Made by a program: the position numbers and the translations under genes. Under the pieces are notes generated by a model. That model was given only the letters and a program-made list of their open reading frames with translations, was not told the origin of the DNA and searched no databases. From Candidatus Altarchaeota archaeon (GTDB taxonomy: Archaea; Altiarchaeota; Altiarchaeia; IMC4; SCGC-AAA252-I15), in contig JAHIYG010000112.1 of the NCBI GenBank assembly GCA_018815265.1, positions 1 through 6,055 on the forward strand: 6,055 nucleotides of DNA, given 5' to 3'. Of this stretch, positions 5,627-6,055 are shown in pieces; the first letter of the stretch is position 1; each line of letters opens with the position of its first letter.

Positions 5627-6055
5627 GGGTTTCATCTTTGGCAATGACTGCGTAACGGCGCTAACGCTCTATTTGGCTGTGATTTCGTTATACACGTTGT
5701 GCTGGAATTTGGGGCTTATGAGGGCTGGGGAGTCAGGATATATCAGATTGCTTCAGGAGAGGGCTGATTCTGCAGCGCAGGTGATTGTTGAAACACCAGG
5801 AGTTCCAGCTAATTGGGAACTGATGCATGAGTCAAATGTCACGATGCCGGGTCTTGCAGTGAAGGACCGCATACTGGGGGCTGAAAAAATAAATGCCTTC
5901 AAAAGGTTAGGGGAGGATTTTATATCTGAAGCCTACGGCTTCGAAAACAGCAGGTTCAAGATAGTGGCCTACACAAGAGAGAGTGTTCTTTTTTCAGTGG
6001 GTAGTGAATGCGAGGGAGAATACATGGTTGAGGCAAGTAGGATAGCCTGCTTTAA
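5601..6055 (+). CDS. Archaeal pilin-like protein with FIFGND N-terminus (3' end off the window)
   Basis: An open frame of 151 codons runs from ATG 5601 (or GTG 5604) to the right edge; an in-frame stop at 5595-5597 bounds it upstream. It overlaps the preceding gene by about 26 bases in another frame. Residues 8-16, SRGFIFGND, followed by a hydrophobic helix (about 17-34), resemble the archaeal pilin-like group with a K/R-G-F-x-F-x-x-D start. Here Asp at mature position 6 stands near the Glu5 position of other pilins. Downstream, TPGVPANWE (65-73), MPGLAV (82-87) and KINAFKRL (96-103) match a pattern I know from uncharacterised archaeal pilin-like proteins: a PGxPxNW motif, then a GLA motif, then a K-[IV]-x2-[FL] helix. 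C17, C34, C137 and C150 are visible. It is probably another subunit of the same surface structure. Real gene and pilin-like class are well supported; exact role is unknown. Confidence 0.83.
   Translation, partial: MVSFIKTSRGFIFGNDCVTALTLYLAVISLYTLCWNLGLMRAGESGYIRLLQERADSAAQVIVETPGVPANWELMHESNVTMPGLAVKDRILGAEKINAFKRLGEDFISEAYGFENSRFKIVAYTRESVLFSVGSECEGEYMVEASRIACF

Overview
The window looks archaeal, most likely from a euryarchaeote or a DPANN-type lineage. Two genes carry archaeal class III (Q-x-S/T-x-E type) prepilin signal sequences, a third has the archaeal pilin-like N-terminus with 'FIFGND', and a fourth is a DUF63 membrane protein, a family found mainly in archaea. The starts at 2425 and 2539 each have a TATA-like element about 28 bases upstream, as expected for leaderless or nearly leaderless archaeal transcripts. 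The DNA is moderately AT-rich and almost entirely coding. I see no rRNA, tRNA, CRISPR array, insertion sequence or clear terminator. A closer lineage cannot be given from this sequence.

Left half, minus strand (2425 down to 1): two membrane-protein genes read leftward. The first (2425-1601) is a complete DUF63 protein. The second starts at 1555 (or 1534), 45-66 bases downstream, and runs off the left edge after about 518 codons without a stop. Its first ~115 residues form a complete four-helix voltage-sensor domain, with regular S4 arginines and S1-S3 countercharges. There is no channel pore. Instead, the same open frame continues into a multi-helix region resembling a GT-C (GT39/PMT-like) membrane glycosyltransferase. 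The region 1-1535, which lacks any closed long ORF, is therefore fully coding on the minus strand.

Middle (2426-2538): a 113-base divergent promoter region with a TATA-like box for each direction and an 8-base inverted repeat, TGACCTAA/TTAGGTCA, lying at or near the two starts.

Right half, plus strand (2539-6055): four tightly packed genes that look like one operon for cell-surface proteins. They are a 689-residue pilin-like protein with an Ig-like domain, a very cysteine-rich middle and a lectin-like C-terminus; a 215-residue putative lipoprotein made of seven Cys-pair repeats; a 125-residue class III pilin-like protein; and a further pilin-like protein cut by the right edge. The first two junctions are 4-base ATGA overlaps and the third overlaps by about 26 bases. 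Together they suggest an extracellular, disulfide-stabilised pilus or adhesion apparatus, with the large protein as a possible tip adhesin. This role is inferred from architecture and context.
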